A program made the translations under genes and the position numbers. The notes under the pieces are model-generated. The model ran no database searches. It saw only the letters and a program-made list of their open reading frames with translations, and was not told the DNA's origin. Of a stretch of DNA of 64,000 nt, positions 36,252-46,100 are shown piece after piece (the stretch's first letter is position 1; every line of letters starts with the position of its first letter). This DNA is from Cellvibrio sp. KY-GH-1 (GTDB taxonomy: Bacteria; Pseudomonadota; Gammaproteobacteria; Pseudomonadales; Cellvibrionaceae). The stretch covers positions 248,001 to 312,000 of the forward strand of contig NZ_CP031728.1 in the NCBI RefSeq assembly GCF_008806975.1, read 5' to 3'.

Positions 36252-38750
36252 TTAAAGCTTATTGACCCATTGATAGGTTTTCCCTGCTTCAGTTTTTACA
36301 TCCACCAAATAAGTATTATCCAGCGATACTTTGGGTAGTTTTTTGGCGGTGTGAATTAACGGTTTTTTAATAGCGGGTAGCGAATAAAATGGATTTTTAT
36401 TTTCCCCTCTCGCTTTGTTTACACTGAAACCCATGGCCTTGGGTAACGGTGCGTAGCTGCGTATACGCAAATTACCGCCCAGGCGTGACTGGATTTTTAA
36501 TTCACTAATCGCCCCTTTTTCCCAACGCATATCCACCACAAAGCCACCGCGCATTATCAGCCCTTTTACTTCACCGCTGGGCCAATCTTGTGGTAGGGCT
36601 GGTAACAGATGTAGAGCACCATCATGACTTTGCGCGAGCATCTCCACTAAACCAGCAGTAAAACCAAAATTGCCATCAATCTGGAACGGCGGATGCGCAT
36701 CAAACATATTGGGGTAGGTGCCGCCCTCCTGAGAAATAGTGTTGGTATTAAGGGATGCCGGCTTTATTTGTTCGCGAATTAATTTTAAGGCACGGTCGCC
36801 ATCGAGCATGCGCGCCCAGAAATTAATTTTCCAATTCATGGACCAGCCAGTGGACGGGTCGCCGCGCTGTTCGAGCGTTACGCGCGCCGCATTAAATAAT
36901 TCCGGTGTGCGCAGCGGCGAAATCTGGTTGCTGGGGTGCAGGCCATACAAATGGGATATATGGCGATGTTTGTCCTGGGGGTTATCCCAATCCTCCAGCC
37001 ATTCTTGCAATTGGTGATATTGGCCAATTTGCATGGGCGGCAATTGGTCGGTAATTTTTTTCCAGCGGTTACTGATTTGTGAGTCTTCATCCAATATTTT
37101 TGCGGCCGCGATGGAATGAGTAAGCAAATCAAACAGGAGTTGGTTATCCATTGTTACGCCCGCCGCAATTTTTTTACCCGTTGCAGAGGGTTCATTTTCC
37201 GGTGACATAGAAGGAGATACGATTAACCAGCCTGTGCGTTCATCCTTAATTAAAAAATCCTCAAAAAATTCGCACGCACCTTTCATTATCGGGAACACGT
37301 TGCGCAAGAATTCTTTATCGCCGGTGTATAAATATTTTTGCCACAGGTGTTGCACTAGCCAAGCGTTGCTGGTGGGCCAGGCCCCCCAAGACATATCAAT
37401 CCCGCCGCTCACGCGCCAAATATCGGTATTGTGGTGTGCCATCCAGCCGCGTGCATCGTACATATCGCGGGCGCTTTGTTGGCCAGTTTGTGCCAGCTCG
37501 CGGATTAATTGAATAAACGGTTCTTCCAATTCGCCCAGTCCCGTCACTTGCGCGGGCCAGTAATTCATTTCCGCATTGATGTTGATCGTGTATTTGCTAT
37601 CCCAGGCCGGGTCTTGGCGATAATTCCATATACCTTGCAGGTTTGCTGGCTGGGTGCCGGGTTGCGATGATGAAATCAGTAAGTAACGGCCAAACTGAAA
37701 ATATAAATTAATAAGTTGTGGGTCATAGCGTTTGGCAAATTCGCGAATACGTATATCGGTTGGCTCCTGTGCAAATTCATTGCTGCCCAGATCCAGTGAT
37801 GCGCGCGCAAAATACTTTTTATAAAAAATGCTGTGCGCCGCCAGCCGATCGGCATAGGCAGTATCGTTTGCGGTGAATAGTTTTGTGGCTTTGTCCATTG
37901 CGGTTTCGCTGCGTGCGAGTGCATTCGCGCTAATGTCATGGTAATTGACGAAGTTGGTTGCCATGGATACCAAAATGACCGCGCTGGATGCATTGGCTAT
38001 TTCCAGTTTGCTGCCGTTTGCTTTCAGGGTTCCATCATGCGCGGCCAACTTTACCAAACTGGCGAGTTGCACTAGGCCCTTGATACCTTCGTGGTCGCGT
38101 GAGCGGCCTTGCATTAATAGGCTCGCGTTACTTGCATCGGCCTTAACAGTAAATTTATCGGGGTGAGTTAATGCGAGGCTAAAACCTAATGTCTTGGGTT
38201 TATCGGCACTTAACCGAATAACAATTACCTGATCGACAAAGGAGCTGAAAATTTCGCGTGTATAGGTTATATCGCCCACTTTATAGTGGGTGCGCGCCAC
38301 CGCGTTGCTAATATCCAGTTCGCGATAATAGTGAGTAGCATTTTTGTGAGACGGGAAATCAATCAGTAAATTGCCCGCCGTCTGATAGGGCATACCATTG
38401 GAGCCCTGGCTGGTAATGGTCTTCTCCGCGAGGTCAGAAGCTTCGGTGTATTTGCCAGCGCTAATCAACTCGCGAATTTTCGGCAGTGACTCGCGCGCTG
38501 TCAGGTTCAAATTATTGTGTGGCCCGCCGGCCCAAAAAGTATCCTCATTCAGCTGCAAGTTTTCCTGCGCAACCCCACCGTGCACCATGGCCCCCAAACG
38601 CCCATTACCCAAGGGCAGGGCTTCTTCCCAATGGTTGGCGGGTTGTTCATACCAAAGCTTGAGTTCTTGTTGCTGCGCCAAGCTCGAAGCGCTAAAAAGA
38701 ATAAACGCAAATAAGGTGCTACCTTTTAAAAGGCGCGTAATGGTTTGCAT
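36252..38750 (-). CDS. GH95 alpha-L-fucosidase
   Basis: 832 residues with a signal peptide (FAFILFSASSLAQ) and the GH95 layout: N-terminal WYEQPANHWEEALPLGNGRLGAMVHGG, LNEDTFWAGGPHNN, a central helical barrel with GIWNYRQDPAWDSKYTININ, EMNYWPAQVTGL and GGTYPNMFDAHPPFQIDGN, and a C-terminal sandwich. GH95 enzymes invert and remove alpha-1,2-linked fucose (some remove L-galactose). In Cellvibrio japonicus a GH95 enzyme trims the fucose of xyloglucan side chains, so this fits the GH74 xyloglucanase upstream. It is monocistronic, with a GGGGAG site. Confidence 0.92.
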   Translation of the reverse strand: MQTITRLLKGSTLFAFILFSASSLAQQQELKLWYEQPANHWEEALPLGNGRLGAMVHGGVAQENLQLNEDTFWAGGPHNNLNLTARESLPKIRELISAGKYTEASDLAEKTITSQGSNGMPYQTAGNLLIDFPSHKNATHYYRELDISNAVARTHYKVGDITYTREIFSSFVDQVIVIRLSADKPKTLGFSLALTHPDKFTVKADASNASLLMQGRSRDHEGIKGLVQLASLVKLAAHDGTLKANGSKLEIANASSAVILVSMATNFVNYHDISANALARSETAMDKATKLFTANDTAYADRLAAHSIFYKKYFARASLDLGSNEFAQEPTDIRIREFAKRYDPQLINLYFQFGRYLLISSSQPGTQPANLQGIWNYRQDPAWDSKYTININAEMNYWPAQVTGLGELEEPFIQLIRELAQTGQQSARDMYDARGWMAHHNTDIWRVSGGIDMSWGAWPTSNAWLVQHLWQKYLYTGDKEFLRNVFPIMKGACEFFEDFLIKDERTGWLIVSPSMSPENEPSATGKKIAAGVTMDNQLLFDLLTHSIAAAKILDEDSQISNRWKKITDQLPPMQIGQYHQLQEWLEDWDNPQDKHRHISHLYGLHPSNQISPLRTPELFNAARVTLEQRGDPSTGWSMNWKINFWARMLDGDRALKLIREQIKPASLNTNTISQEGGTYPNMFDAHPPFQIDGNFGFTAGLVEMLAQSHDGALHLLPALPQDWPSGEVKGLIMRGGFVVDMRWEKGAISELKIQSRLGGNLRIRSYAPLPKAMGFSVNKARGENKNPFYSLPAIKKPLIHTAKKLPKVSLDNTYLVDVKTEAGKTYQWVNKL

Positions 38751-39003
38751 GTTTCATTCTCCCCGAGGCGATTTTAATTATGTATATTTGTGGAATGGCA
38801 GGTGCCTAGTTTATCGGTGATTTGTAAGCTGCGGCGGTTTTGTTTGGGTTTAAAAATGTAAAGGGCATTTGCTAGACTTACTGGTCTGCACAGATGGTGT
38901 CTGGTGTCAGTATTTCTAATGGTGCTGGGTTCGTTGAGCGTTTATCATCATGTGCAATGACGGGGTCGTCGAGTTCATAGGGTTAAAACAGGGGAGTCGT
39001 TCC

Positions 39004-39744
39004 GTGAAAATAATTCAGGCATTGTTATTGGTCGCAGCTCTAACGGGATGTGTGCATCAGCCGTCGATGAAAGAAGTAACTATCTACACTTTTATCTATC
39101 CACCCTACACCGATGAGGGGCCTTCAGGCTTGTTTATAGATCTAATCTCAGCCGCCTATGAGAGCCAAAACGTGCGCGTAAATTTTGAATTCGATACGCT
39201 AGCTAATTCCGTTAAAAAAGCAAAAGCCATGAACGGAATCATGTTGGCTTCGCGGCGGTATCAAACTGAATATGCCCAGGAAATAGGTTTTGAAGAGTTT
39301 TATGATGTAAACACTTACATCATTTCTATTCAAGGGCGTCCAAAGGCCAGCAAAATGGGTGCTTTTAGTGGCGACGAAGTTGCATTTGCGAAAAAGAATG
39401 GGCTCATCCCGATAAAATATGAAAAGCCCAGTGATGGGATGAAACTGCTCTACGAAGATAAAGTCAGTAGTTTGATCTGTACGGATATTAGTTGTGATCA
39501 AATAAAACTGACCAATCCGGATGTGCAATTTACCATGGAGCCCGGTTATTCGTTTCCTGTCGATCTGGTGTATTTTGGCAAAGATCCATCCACTAAAGTG
39601 AAAACCAGTATTGCTATTTTACAATCCGGAATCAAAACGCTTTTAGAAAGCGGGAAATACTTGGAAATACAAAATAGCTATAAAGTAAGTAATTCTGTCT
39701 ATCAAATACCCTTGGAAGGTCTAACTCATTTAAAAATAAATTGA
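39004..39744 (+). CDS. SBP3-type (amino-acid-binding-like) lipoprotein
   Basis: 246 residues from a GTG at 39004 with a GGGGAG site. The lipobox LTGC near residue 16 marks a lipoprotein. The body (VTIYTFIYPPYTDEGPSGLFIDLISAAYES and the SRRYQTEYAQEIGFEE segment) resembles family 3 extracellular solute-binding proteins. No permease or ATPase gene is adjacent, so it may be a stand-alone sensor rather than an ABC importer component. The 3' side abuts a transposase remnant. Confidence 0.65.
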   Translation: MKIIQALLLVAALTGCVHQPSMKEVTIYTFIYPPYTDEGPSGLFIDLISAAYESQNVRVNFEFDTLANSVKKAKAMNGIMLASRRYQTEYAQEIGFEEFYDVNTYIISIQGRPKASKMGAFSGDEVAFAKKNGLIPIKYEKPSDGMKLLYEDKVSSLICTDISCDQIKLTNPDVQFTMEPGYSFPVDLVYFGKDPSTKVKTSIAILQSGIKTLLESGKYLEIQNSYKVSNSVYQIPLEGLTHLKIN

Positions 39745-39763
39745 GCGACACATATTCTTTATT

Positions 39764-40021
39764 CTTGATAAGAGAACGAAAAGAAAATATACAGAATGGA
39801 TTGTTGCGGGGGCAGATAGCGAATTTGGCAAAATGGTTTATAGTCATCGCATGTCCACGGTTGAGCCTGTGTTCGCTAATATCGGCACAAACAAAGGGCT
39901 AAAGCGCTTCAGTCTACGTGGCAAAGCCAAAGTCCAGGGGCAGTGGCAGTTGTTTTGTATGATCCACAATATAGAAAAGCTGGCGAATTATGGTGATTTG
40001 ACCAACGCGAAGCGAAAATAA
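39764..40021 (+). pseudogene. C-terminal fragment of an IS1182-type transposase
   Basis: An open stretch reads LDKRTKRKYTEWIVAGADSE then MVYSHRMSTVEPVFANIGTN and LKRFSLRGKAKVQGQWQLFC. This matches the conserved C-terminus (TVEPVFANI, RGKAKVQGQWQLFC) of IS1182/DDE transposases. The N-terminal nine-tenths and the IS ends are missing. It marks the left border of the accessory island at 40-43 kb. Confidence 0.8.
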
Positions 40022-40114
40022 GAACGAATATAGGCAAACAACTCGCTTTTTCAAAGCACAACGCAATTAATGAATATGAGCAATTGAAAATCCAAGAACA
40101 GTTAGGCAAAGTTG

Positions 40115-40187
40115 GCTAATTAATTATTAATCAATTAGCTGTAGGAAAATTCAGTGGTTGTTGGGTTTTTCTACGGCTTCGTTAGAC
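40115..40187 (+). other. Possible degenerate attC-like site before the first cassette-like gene
   Basis: A GTTAGAC right-core-like sequence (40181-40187; consensus GTTRRRY) follows the near-complementary arms GTAGGAAAA and TTTTTCTAC. It lies 22 bases before the gene at 40209, as expected for an integron cassette boundary. The 5' part is not clear. Confidence 0.3.
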
Positions 40188-40208
40188 GTTGTCTAGTAGA
40201 GAGAATAT

Positions 40209-40547
40209 ATGATGCTGAAATATTTTGATAAAACTCTAGACTGGAATGATGCTAATTTTTATGGTTTTGCATGGTGTAATGATGGAAAAGATCTTGAGCT
40301 ATTTTTAAGTCACGCGAGTGAAAATATATCTGGCCTTATGTGTTCCTGGGTAAGTAATTTAATAATTAATCTCCAATGGCAAAAAGACCCTAATGTGCCA
40401 GGCGTCAGTGGCGCAAAAGTTGGCGGCCCGCTTTTAATCGTTTCAGCTGGCTTCAATTTTGACATGGAAAGCCAGCTCTCAGTGCACTTAAATTTTGGTT
40501 CTAATGGTGAGCTTCGCTTTGAATGTTGTGCAATCAAAGTGCTTTGA
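40209..40547 (+). CDS. Hypothetical cassette-like protein
   Basis: 112 residues beginning MMLKYFDKTLDWNDANFYGF; the second ATG is an alternative start. A GAGAG site lies upstream. I do not recognise a family. It has no signal peptide or membrane segment and looks like a small single-domain cytoplasmic protein. It is followed directly by the attC-like site at 40552-40670, so it is best seen as an integron-type gene cassette. Confidence 0.6.
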   Translation: MMLKYFDKTLDWNDANFYGFAWCNDGKDLELFLSHASENISGLMCSWVSNLIINLQWQKDPNVPGVSGAKVGGPLLIVSAGFNFDMESQLSVHLNFGSNGELRFECCAIKVL

Positions 40548-40551
40548 GTGC

Positions 40552-40670
40552 GCAAGTCAAACAAGGTCGCCTCGATCTGATAGTTCGTAAGTCGCGCATT
40601 TAATGAATCTCTTCATGAGGTTTATCGTAAATACTCTACTTACAGTCTGCAGTTGAGCACAGCGCTAGTC
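40552..40670 (+). other. attC-like recombination site
   Basis: About 119 nt with imperfect dyad symmetry. It aligns with the better attC at 62389/63942: AACAAGGTCGCC, then GTAAGTCGC on the left arm, and CTACTTACAGTCTGCAGTTG with a GCTAGTC core on the right arm. The end lies eight bases before the next start codon at 40679. Confidence 0.5.
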
Positions 40671-40678
40671 TAGGAAAT

Positions 40679-41137
40679 ATGAGCATCGAATATATTAAAG
40701 AAGAAATAATTCTTGCCTTTCAAGATGTTGAGCTTGGAGATGGGGTCGGCTTGTGGGAAGCTCAGGCTATTGACGACTACGAGTCAAAGAGTGAGCAAAG
40801 TAGGGCAAGAAAAAAGGATGAAAAAACGAACTGGCGTAAAATAAGTGGTAATGATCTTTTTAGGTGTGATAGTAGCTTATCGTTTATGGATGCAGAAGGA
40901 ATGAGGTTTCATGTTCCTGCGTTTATTGTAGGTGAGATAGAAGGCTTAACTAACACTGCCCCAATTTATCACTTATCACAGGGCGTTATTAATAGTCCTG
41001 AGTTATTTAAGGCGTTTAATGCTCTGCAGAGGGAGGCGGTCGCTAAATATTTGGAGTGGTGTGTTTGGCAAGAAGATTTTAGGTATGATAGTCACCACAT
41101 CAAAAGAGCTTTAAATGAGTTCTGGCGTAAAAGCTAA
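40679..41137 (+). CDS. DUF6714-like protein (cassette gene)
   Basis: 152 residues. The sequence (ILAFQDVELGDGVGLWEAQA, WRKISGNDLFRCDSSLSFMD, MRFHVPAFIVGEIEG) fits DUF6714, a family of small proteins of unknown function. No signal peptide or membrane segment is present. It is placed between two attC-like sites, so it is probably a mobile gene cassette. Confidence 0.65.
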   Translation: MSIEYIKEEIILAFQDVELGDGVGLWEAQAIDDYESKSEQSRARKKDEKTNWRKISGNDLFRCDSSLSFMDAEGMRFHVPAFIVGEIEGLTNTAPIYHLSQGVINSPELFKAFNALQREAVAKYLEWCVWQEDFRYDSHHIKRALNEFWRKS

Positions 41138-41142
41138 TAATC

Positions 41143-41214
41143 GGCTTTGCAATTTTTTTCCGCAAAAAATTCCGCAAAGCTACGACTAAAATTTTGTCGT
41201 TTACCGCGTTATGT
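41143..41214 (+). other. attC-like recombination site, 5' part shortened
   Basis: The arms GGCTTTGC and GCAAAGC, then CTACGACTAAAATTTTGTCG and CCGCGTTATG, parallel the right half of the attC at 63910-63942 (CTAC, ACTTACAAACTG, GTACGCGGCGTTATGC). The next gene starts 35 bases later. Confidence 0.45.
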
Positions 41215-41432
41215 CTAACGATCCATATAAATCTAAATCGAGAAATATAATGAAAAACATTTTATCAATAATTGCAATTGCAGGCCTGGTTGTTGGTTGC
41301 GCAAGTACCAAATCGACTGTTTCAAAAGCGTATACGCCATCTAAAGAGAGCCAGCTTTCTATATCTGTTCTGATCCCCTCCGCGAATATCGGACACCTTA
41401 GAAACTGAGTAAACTTACTCCAGAGGTGATCC

Positions 41433-41726
41433 ATGAGCAAGAATTCAACCCCAAAAGAGAATAAGAAGTATACAGCCGAGTTCAAAAGTGAGGCCATTAA
41501 ACTGGCCGAACGATTGAGCGTAGCGGAAGCCGCCGAAAAACTGGGCATATATGCCAGTCAAATTTACAGTTGGCGTAGCGCACTCAACAATAGCCGTACT
41601 GATGTTGAAAGAGAATCGCTCCTCGCCGCTGAAAATGCACGCCTCAAGCGTCAGCTCGCCGAGCAAGCAGAGGAGCTCGAAATCCTAAAAAAGGCGGCTA
41701 CCTACTTCGCGAAGCATCAAAAATAA
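41433..41726 (+). CDS. IS3-family transposase OrfA
   Basis: 97 residues. A helix-turn-helix (EAAEKLGIYASQIYSWRSAL) is followed by a leucine-zipper-like coil (LLAAENARLKRQLAEQAEEL and EILKKAA), typical of IS3 OrfA. It binds the element's ends. Ribosomes can slip at the A6G run near its end to make the OrfAB transposase. Confidence 0.93.
   Translation: MSKNSTPKENKKYTAEFKSEAIKLAERLSVAEAAEKLGIYASQIYSWRSALNNSRTDVERESLLAAENARLKRQLAEQAEELEILKKAATYFAKHQK
41687..41693 (+). promoter_or_regulatory. Programmed -1 frameshift site of the IS3 element
   Basis: AAAAAAG in the frame A-AAA-AAG. After a -1 slip the reading continues as KKGGYLLREASKIKRYEFM straight into OrfB, with no stop between. This gives the fused transposase normal for IS3 elements. 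Confidence 0.85.
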
Positions 41727-41740
41727 AACGCTACGAATTT

Positions 41741-42592
41741 ATGCTGACAAATAGCGCGCTATATTCAATCGCGATGATGGTGCGCGTTCTGTTGGTTTCG
41801 CGAAGTGGGTATTACAGCTGGCTTGATAATCGTGAAATGGTTAGTTGGCGCATGCAGCAAAGAGAAGCGATTGATGCGTTGGTAAAGGCAGCATTTGAGG
41901 CTGGAAAAGGCCGGTATGGCGCGGATCGGATTTTTTATGATTTGGCGGAGCAAGATAATCCGCTCGACATAAAAACCATTCGGAAAAGCCTGAAACGGCA
42001 GGGGTTAATTGCAAAAGCGGCCAAGCTGTTCAAGGTGACTACGGACAGCAATCATACACTGCCTGTTGCGCCCAACCTGTTGGCTAGAGATTTTTCTGCG
42101 CAACAACCTAATGAAAAATGGGTGACCGATATTACTTATATTCAAACTACAGAAGGTTGGTTGTATCTGGCCGTGATGATTGATTTATATTCTCGAAAAG
42201 TTGTTGGTTGGTCGATGAGCAAACATATTGATGCGCAATTGGTTTGTGATTCATTGATGATGGCGTTGTGGCGACGAAAATTCCCAAAAAGCGTTATTGT
42301 TCACAGTGACCGTGGCAGCCAATATGTATCGCATGCGTTTAGGGATTTACTGGAAAAATATTCGCTAATACAGAGTATGAGTCGCAAGGGCGATTGCTGG
42401 GACAATGCGTGTGCGGAAAGCTTCTTTCATTCACTTAAGGTTGAGCTGGTTCACGGCGAGCCGTTGCTAGATGGAAAGCACACGCGCGAATCTATTTTTG
42501 AATATATCGAAGTGGATTACAATCGCTACCGCCGTCACAGCGCTATTGGCTTTGTTAGCCCCGAGCGCTTTGAGGCAAAAAATGTATGTTAG
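41741..42592 (+). CDS. IS3-family transposase OrfB (DDE integrase-type)
   Basis: 283 residues. It starts with an HTH_21-like part (YYSWLDNREMVSWRMQQREA) followed by an RNase-H-fold integrase core with the DDE residues in WVTDITYI, VIHSDRGSQY and DNACAESFFHSLKVELVHG. The sequence is undamaged. It is normally expressed as a fusion with OrfA. Confidence 0.94.
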   Translation: MLTNSALYSIAMMVRVLLVSRSGYYSWLDNREMVSWRMQQREAIDALVKAAFEAGKGRYGADRIFYDLAEQDNPLDIKTIRKSLKRQGLIAKAAKLFKVTTDSNHTLPVAPNLLARDFSAQQPNEKWVTDITYIQTTEGWLYLAVMIDLYSRKVVGWSMSKHIDAQLVCDSLMMALWRRKFPKSVIVHSDRGSQYVSHAFRDLLEKYSLIQSMSRKGDCWDNACAESFFHSLKVELVHGEPLLDGKHTRESIFEYIEVDYNRYRRHSAIGFVSPERFEAKNVC

Positions 42593-42979
42593 TTAACTGT
42601 CCGAAGTTGGCGGTAGGGATCAGTTCAGAAGAGTTCCGATGTCTCAATACCTGATGAACAATACCAGCTTCTTGAGTCACAAATTAAAAATGGTCTTGCC
42701 GCAAACGGATTGCTTGCTTCCGGTGAACAGAATTCGCAGCACTCAGTTACTGTTGAAATCCATTCGTTCAGAATGAGAGATGACGCAGCTCGCCTTACCG
42801 TAGGGATAATGGCCGGATGCGACAATATTGTTAGCACGGTGGTTGTTACTGACAAGGTCACACGCGAGGAGCTGGGCAGATCTCAAGTTTCGATTAAAGA
42901 ATGTGCGGCGTGGGGAGTGGCTAGTCAGGTTATTAAGAAGTATACCGATGGTGTGGTTGCCTATCTGTCCAAAAAGTAA

Positions 42980-43137
42980 TAGCACATGTACCATACGAAT
43001 TGTAAGTGGTGTTTATGCAATGTATCTACCGAGGAGCAATTTAACGAAACTGGTCAAAAGGGGGCTGTTAGCTGTTCAAACCAATGTCCATTGGGTTGAT
43101 GAGTTGGTTGGTGAAATTTCAATTCCTTTGCTGCCGA
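42980..43137. other. Tail of the accessory island
   Basis: A short open stretch in one frame (MYLPRSNLTKLVKRGLLAVQ and ISIPLLPINENP) lies just before the dnaE2 stop codon on the other strand. It could be a fragment of an unknown gene. I see no clear attC site here. Confidence 0.3.
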
Positions 43138-46100
43138 TTAATGAAAATCCCGCGAGCTAACACTTAATTTTTTTAAGCAGTGTGTGTAATCCTGTAAATG
43201 GCCTGCAACCAAATGAATGACCGGTGTTTCACTGTCGGTGGCGTTAATTTCCAGTACGCCTTTTACTACTAGTAATTGTGCATTTAACAAAGGTTCGCGA
43301 AAGTGAGCTTGGGTTTTTTGCCATACAACCACATTAATGTTCCCCGTTTCATCCTCCAGTGTTACAAAAATAGTTCCTTTGGCTGTACCAGGCCTTTGGC
43401 GTCCGGTGACTAACCCGGCTACACGTACAAAACGGCCGTGGCCAATACTTGCCAATTCGCGTTGGGTTTTGCAGCGATTAAATGGTGCCTGGCTGCGCAA
43501 CAGTGCCATAGGGTGCGCGCGTAAACTTAAACCGATACTGGCGTAATCATCCACCATGTCTTTTTCCAGTGTGGGTGCTGGCATGCTCAATAAGTCTTGC
43601 TGGGTTTCACTGGATTGCAGCAGTGCGACATGTGGTTTTATGGCGGCTGCTTGCCAGCGCGCTTCGTGGCGATTGCCAGTGAGTTGAGCAAAGGCATCGG
43701 CAGCGGCAAGGTGACCTAAATCTGTTGCTGTGAGTGCAGTGCGACGTGAAATATTTTCCAGTGAAGTAAATGGTTTGTTGCCTCGCCAGCGTTCGATGGT
43801 TTGTGCTGCATGGGTATCAAGCGAGCGGACCTGGCTGAACCCCAAGCGGATAGCCAGTAAAGGTTGTGGGTTGGGAAAATGTTCAGATGACAAGTGATTA
43901 GCCGTTATTTTTTCCAGTTGAGTATCGTAAATACTGCAATTGATATCAACGGGGAGCACTATGACTCCGTGACGTTTTGCATCCTGTAGCAATTGCGATG
44001 GAGAGTAAAACCCCATAGGTTGGCTATTCAGTAATGCGCAATAAAATGCAGCAGGATGATGGCGTTTACACCAGGAGGATGCATAGCACAGCAACGCGAA
44101 ACTGGCCGAGTGGGATTCAGGAAAACCGTAACCACCAAACCCTTTTATTTGGTCAAATAGTTTCTGGGCAAAATCCAAAGAGTAATGGCGAGCTAACATG
44201 CCTTCAATAAAATCCTGTTCAAAATTGGCGAGGGTGCTGTTTTTCCCCCAGCTAGCCATGGCGCGGCGCAACTCATCAGCTTTGCCACCACTAAAACCGG
44301 CGGCGACCATGGCCAGTTTAATGGCTTGCTCCTGAAAAATAGGAACTCCCAAGGTGCGTTCTAACACGGGAATTAAATCGTCATGCTCATAGGTAACTGC
44401 CGTGGGATTTTTTCGCCGTTGTAAAAAGGGATGCACCATTCCGCCTTGAATAGGGCCTGGGCGTATGATGGCAATTTGAATAACCAGATCATAAAAAGTA
44501 GTGGGCCGCAGGCGCGGTAGCATCGACATTTGTGCGCGCGACTCTACTTGAAACACACCAACGCTATCCGCCATGCGCAACATTTTATAGGTGGCAGGGT
44601 CCTCCGGCGGAATATCTTGAATTGCTGTTATCTGTGGGTGATAACTGTGAATAATTTGTAAGGTTTTGCGCAGTGCGGTCAGCATACCCAATGCCAGCAC
44701 ATCCACTTTTAATAAGCGCATGGTTTCCAGATCTTCCTTATCCCACTGGATAATAGTGCGGTCAGGCATGCTGGCGTTTTCAACGGGTACCAGATCACTG
44801 ATGCGATCCTGCGCTATCACAAAGCCGCCGACATGTTGGGATAAGTGACGAGGAAAACCCAATAACTCATTCGCCAGTTGCAAAAATAACTGCAGCATTT
44901 GGCGCGAAGGCGGTGCAATTAATGGATTTTCTGCCTGTAATTGTTCATGTGCCTGAGTTAAACGTTGCTCCCACTCCGTGTGTTTATCCCACCAGGCAGC
45001 TGAGGAAGCCAACTGCGTGGTGATTGCTGGTTCAAACCCCAGTGCTTTGCCTAAATCACGCACCAGGCTGCGGCGGCGATAGCAAATAACCGTCGCTGCC
45101 AATGCTGCGCGCTCCCGGCCATATTTTTGATAAATATATTGAATGACTTCTTCGCGTCGCTCATGTTCAAAATCCACATCGATATCGGGTGGCTCATTGC
45201 GTTCTTTGGAGATGAACCGCTCAAACAATACGTGGATTTGCTGTGGAGAAATTTCGGTGATTCCCAGGCAATAACACACCACTGAATTGGCCGCCGAGCC
45301 GCGCCCCTGGCATAAGATATTTTTCGCGCGCGCGTACTTCACTATGTCATGCACAGTTAAAAAATAAAATTCGTAGCGCATTTCCGCAATCAGTTTTAGC
45401 TCTTTCTGGATAAGCGCAGTGATATCACCGGGAGTACCTTGGGGGTAGCGCTGTTGTTCGCCTTGCTGTACCAAATGGCGCAAATATTGTGTGGGGGAAA
45501 ATCCGGCGGGTACTAATTCTTGTGGATATTGATATTGCAACTCTTCCATTGAAAATGTACACCGCTCACGGATTTTCTCCGTCTCTTGTAATAACACCGG
45601 GGGATAAAGTTTTTCCAGTTGCCCCAGTGTTTTTAAATAGGCTTCACTATTTGCGCAGGTCTGTGTGCCCAGTTCTTGTATCGGTGTGTTTAGTCGAATA
45701 GCGGTGAGGGCGTCTAACAGCATTTTACGTTTGTTGCTGTGCATTAAAGCGTTTCCTGCAGCAACCAGGGTGATGCCCCGGGTTTTACCCAGGTGCTGCC
45801 AGTTTGCAAAGTGTTGTTGCTCGCCACTGTGTAATTGATGGTTGATGCCAAGCCATAACCGGTCTTTAAAAGCACGTGTTAAATAGTCGGCATGCAAATA
45901 AATCTGGCTTTCATTTTCAGGGTTGATGGGATCGCATAACCAGATGATCAGACAGTGTTGTAAACGAAAACGCAAATCTTCAAGGTGTGCTTCATAGTTT
46001 CCTTTGTCGGCACGCCGCCGGGCGAGGGTAATAAAACCGGAGAGTTCAGCATAGGCGGTACGTGTTGGTGCGATGGCAATGAGCTGAATACCATTGGATA

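Larger units (their letters stand above)
41371..42622 (+). mobile_element. IS3-family insertion sequence, complete
   Basis: 1252 bp with terminal inverted repeats of about 25 bp. Both ends begin TGATCCC and the repeats end in TCGGACA, with a few mismatches between them. A 4-bp direct repeat, GTTC, flanks it (41367-41370 and 42623-42626). It carries orfA, a slippery frameshift site and orfB. Intact reading frames, ends and target duplication indicate a recent, potentially active insertion. Confidence 0.95.
41250..42979 (+). pseudogene. DUF4410-like lipoprotein gene disrupted by an IS3 element
   Basis: The first part (41250-41370) encodes MKNILSIIAIAGLVVGCAST, a signal peptide with a VVGC lipobox. 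The rest continues after the IS. Removing 41371-42622 and one copy of GTTC restores one frame: QLSIS-V-QKSSDVSIPDEQYQLLES and on to ECAAWGVASQVIKKYTDGVV, about 155 residues. The C-terminal half (SVTVEIHSFRMRDDAARLTV; VTDKVTREELGRSQV) resembles DUF4410 lipoproteins. The IS brings its own stop shortly after residue 40, so the product is truncated. The gene probably belongs to the cassette series. Confidence 0.88.

Noticed and set aside
41211..41408. An ATG at 41211 as start of the disrupted lipoprotein
   Set aside because: It lies inside the attC-like core and would put about 13 residues before the signal peptide; the ATG at 41250 begins a standard lipoprotein signal.
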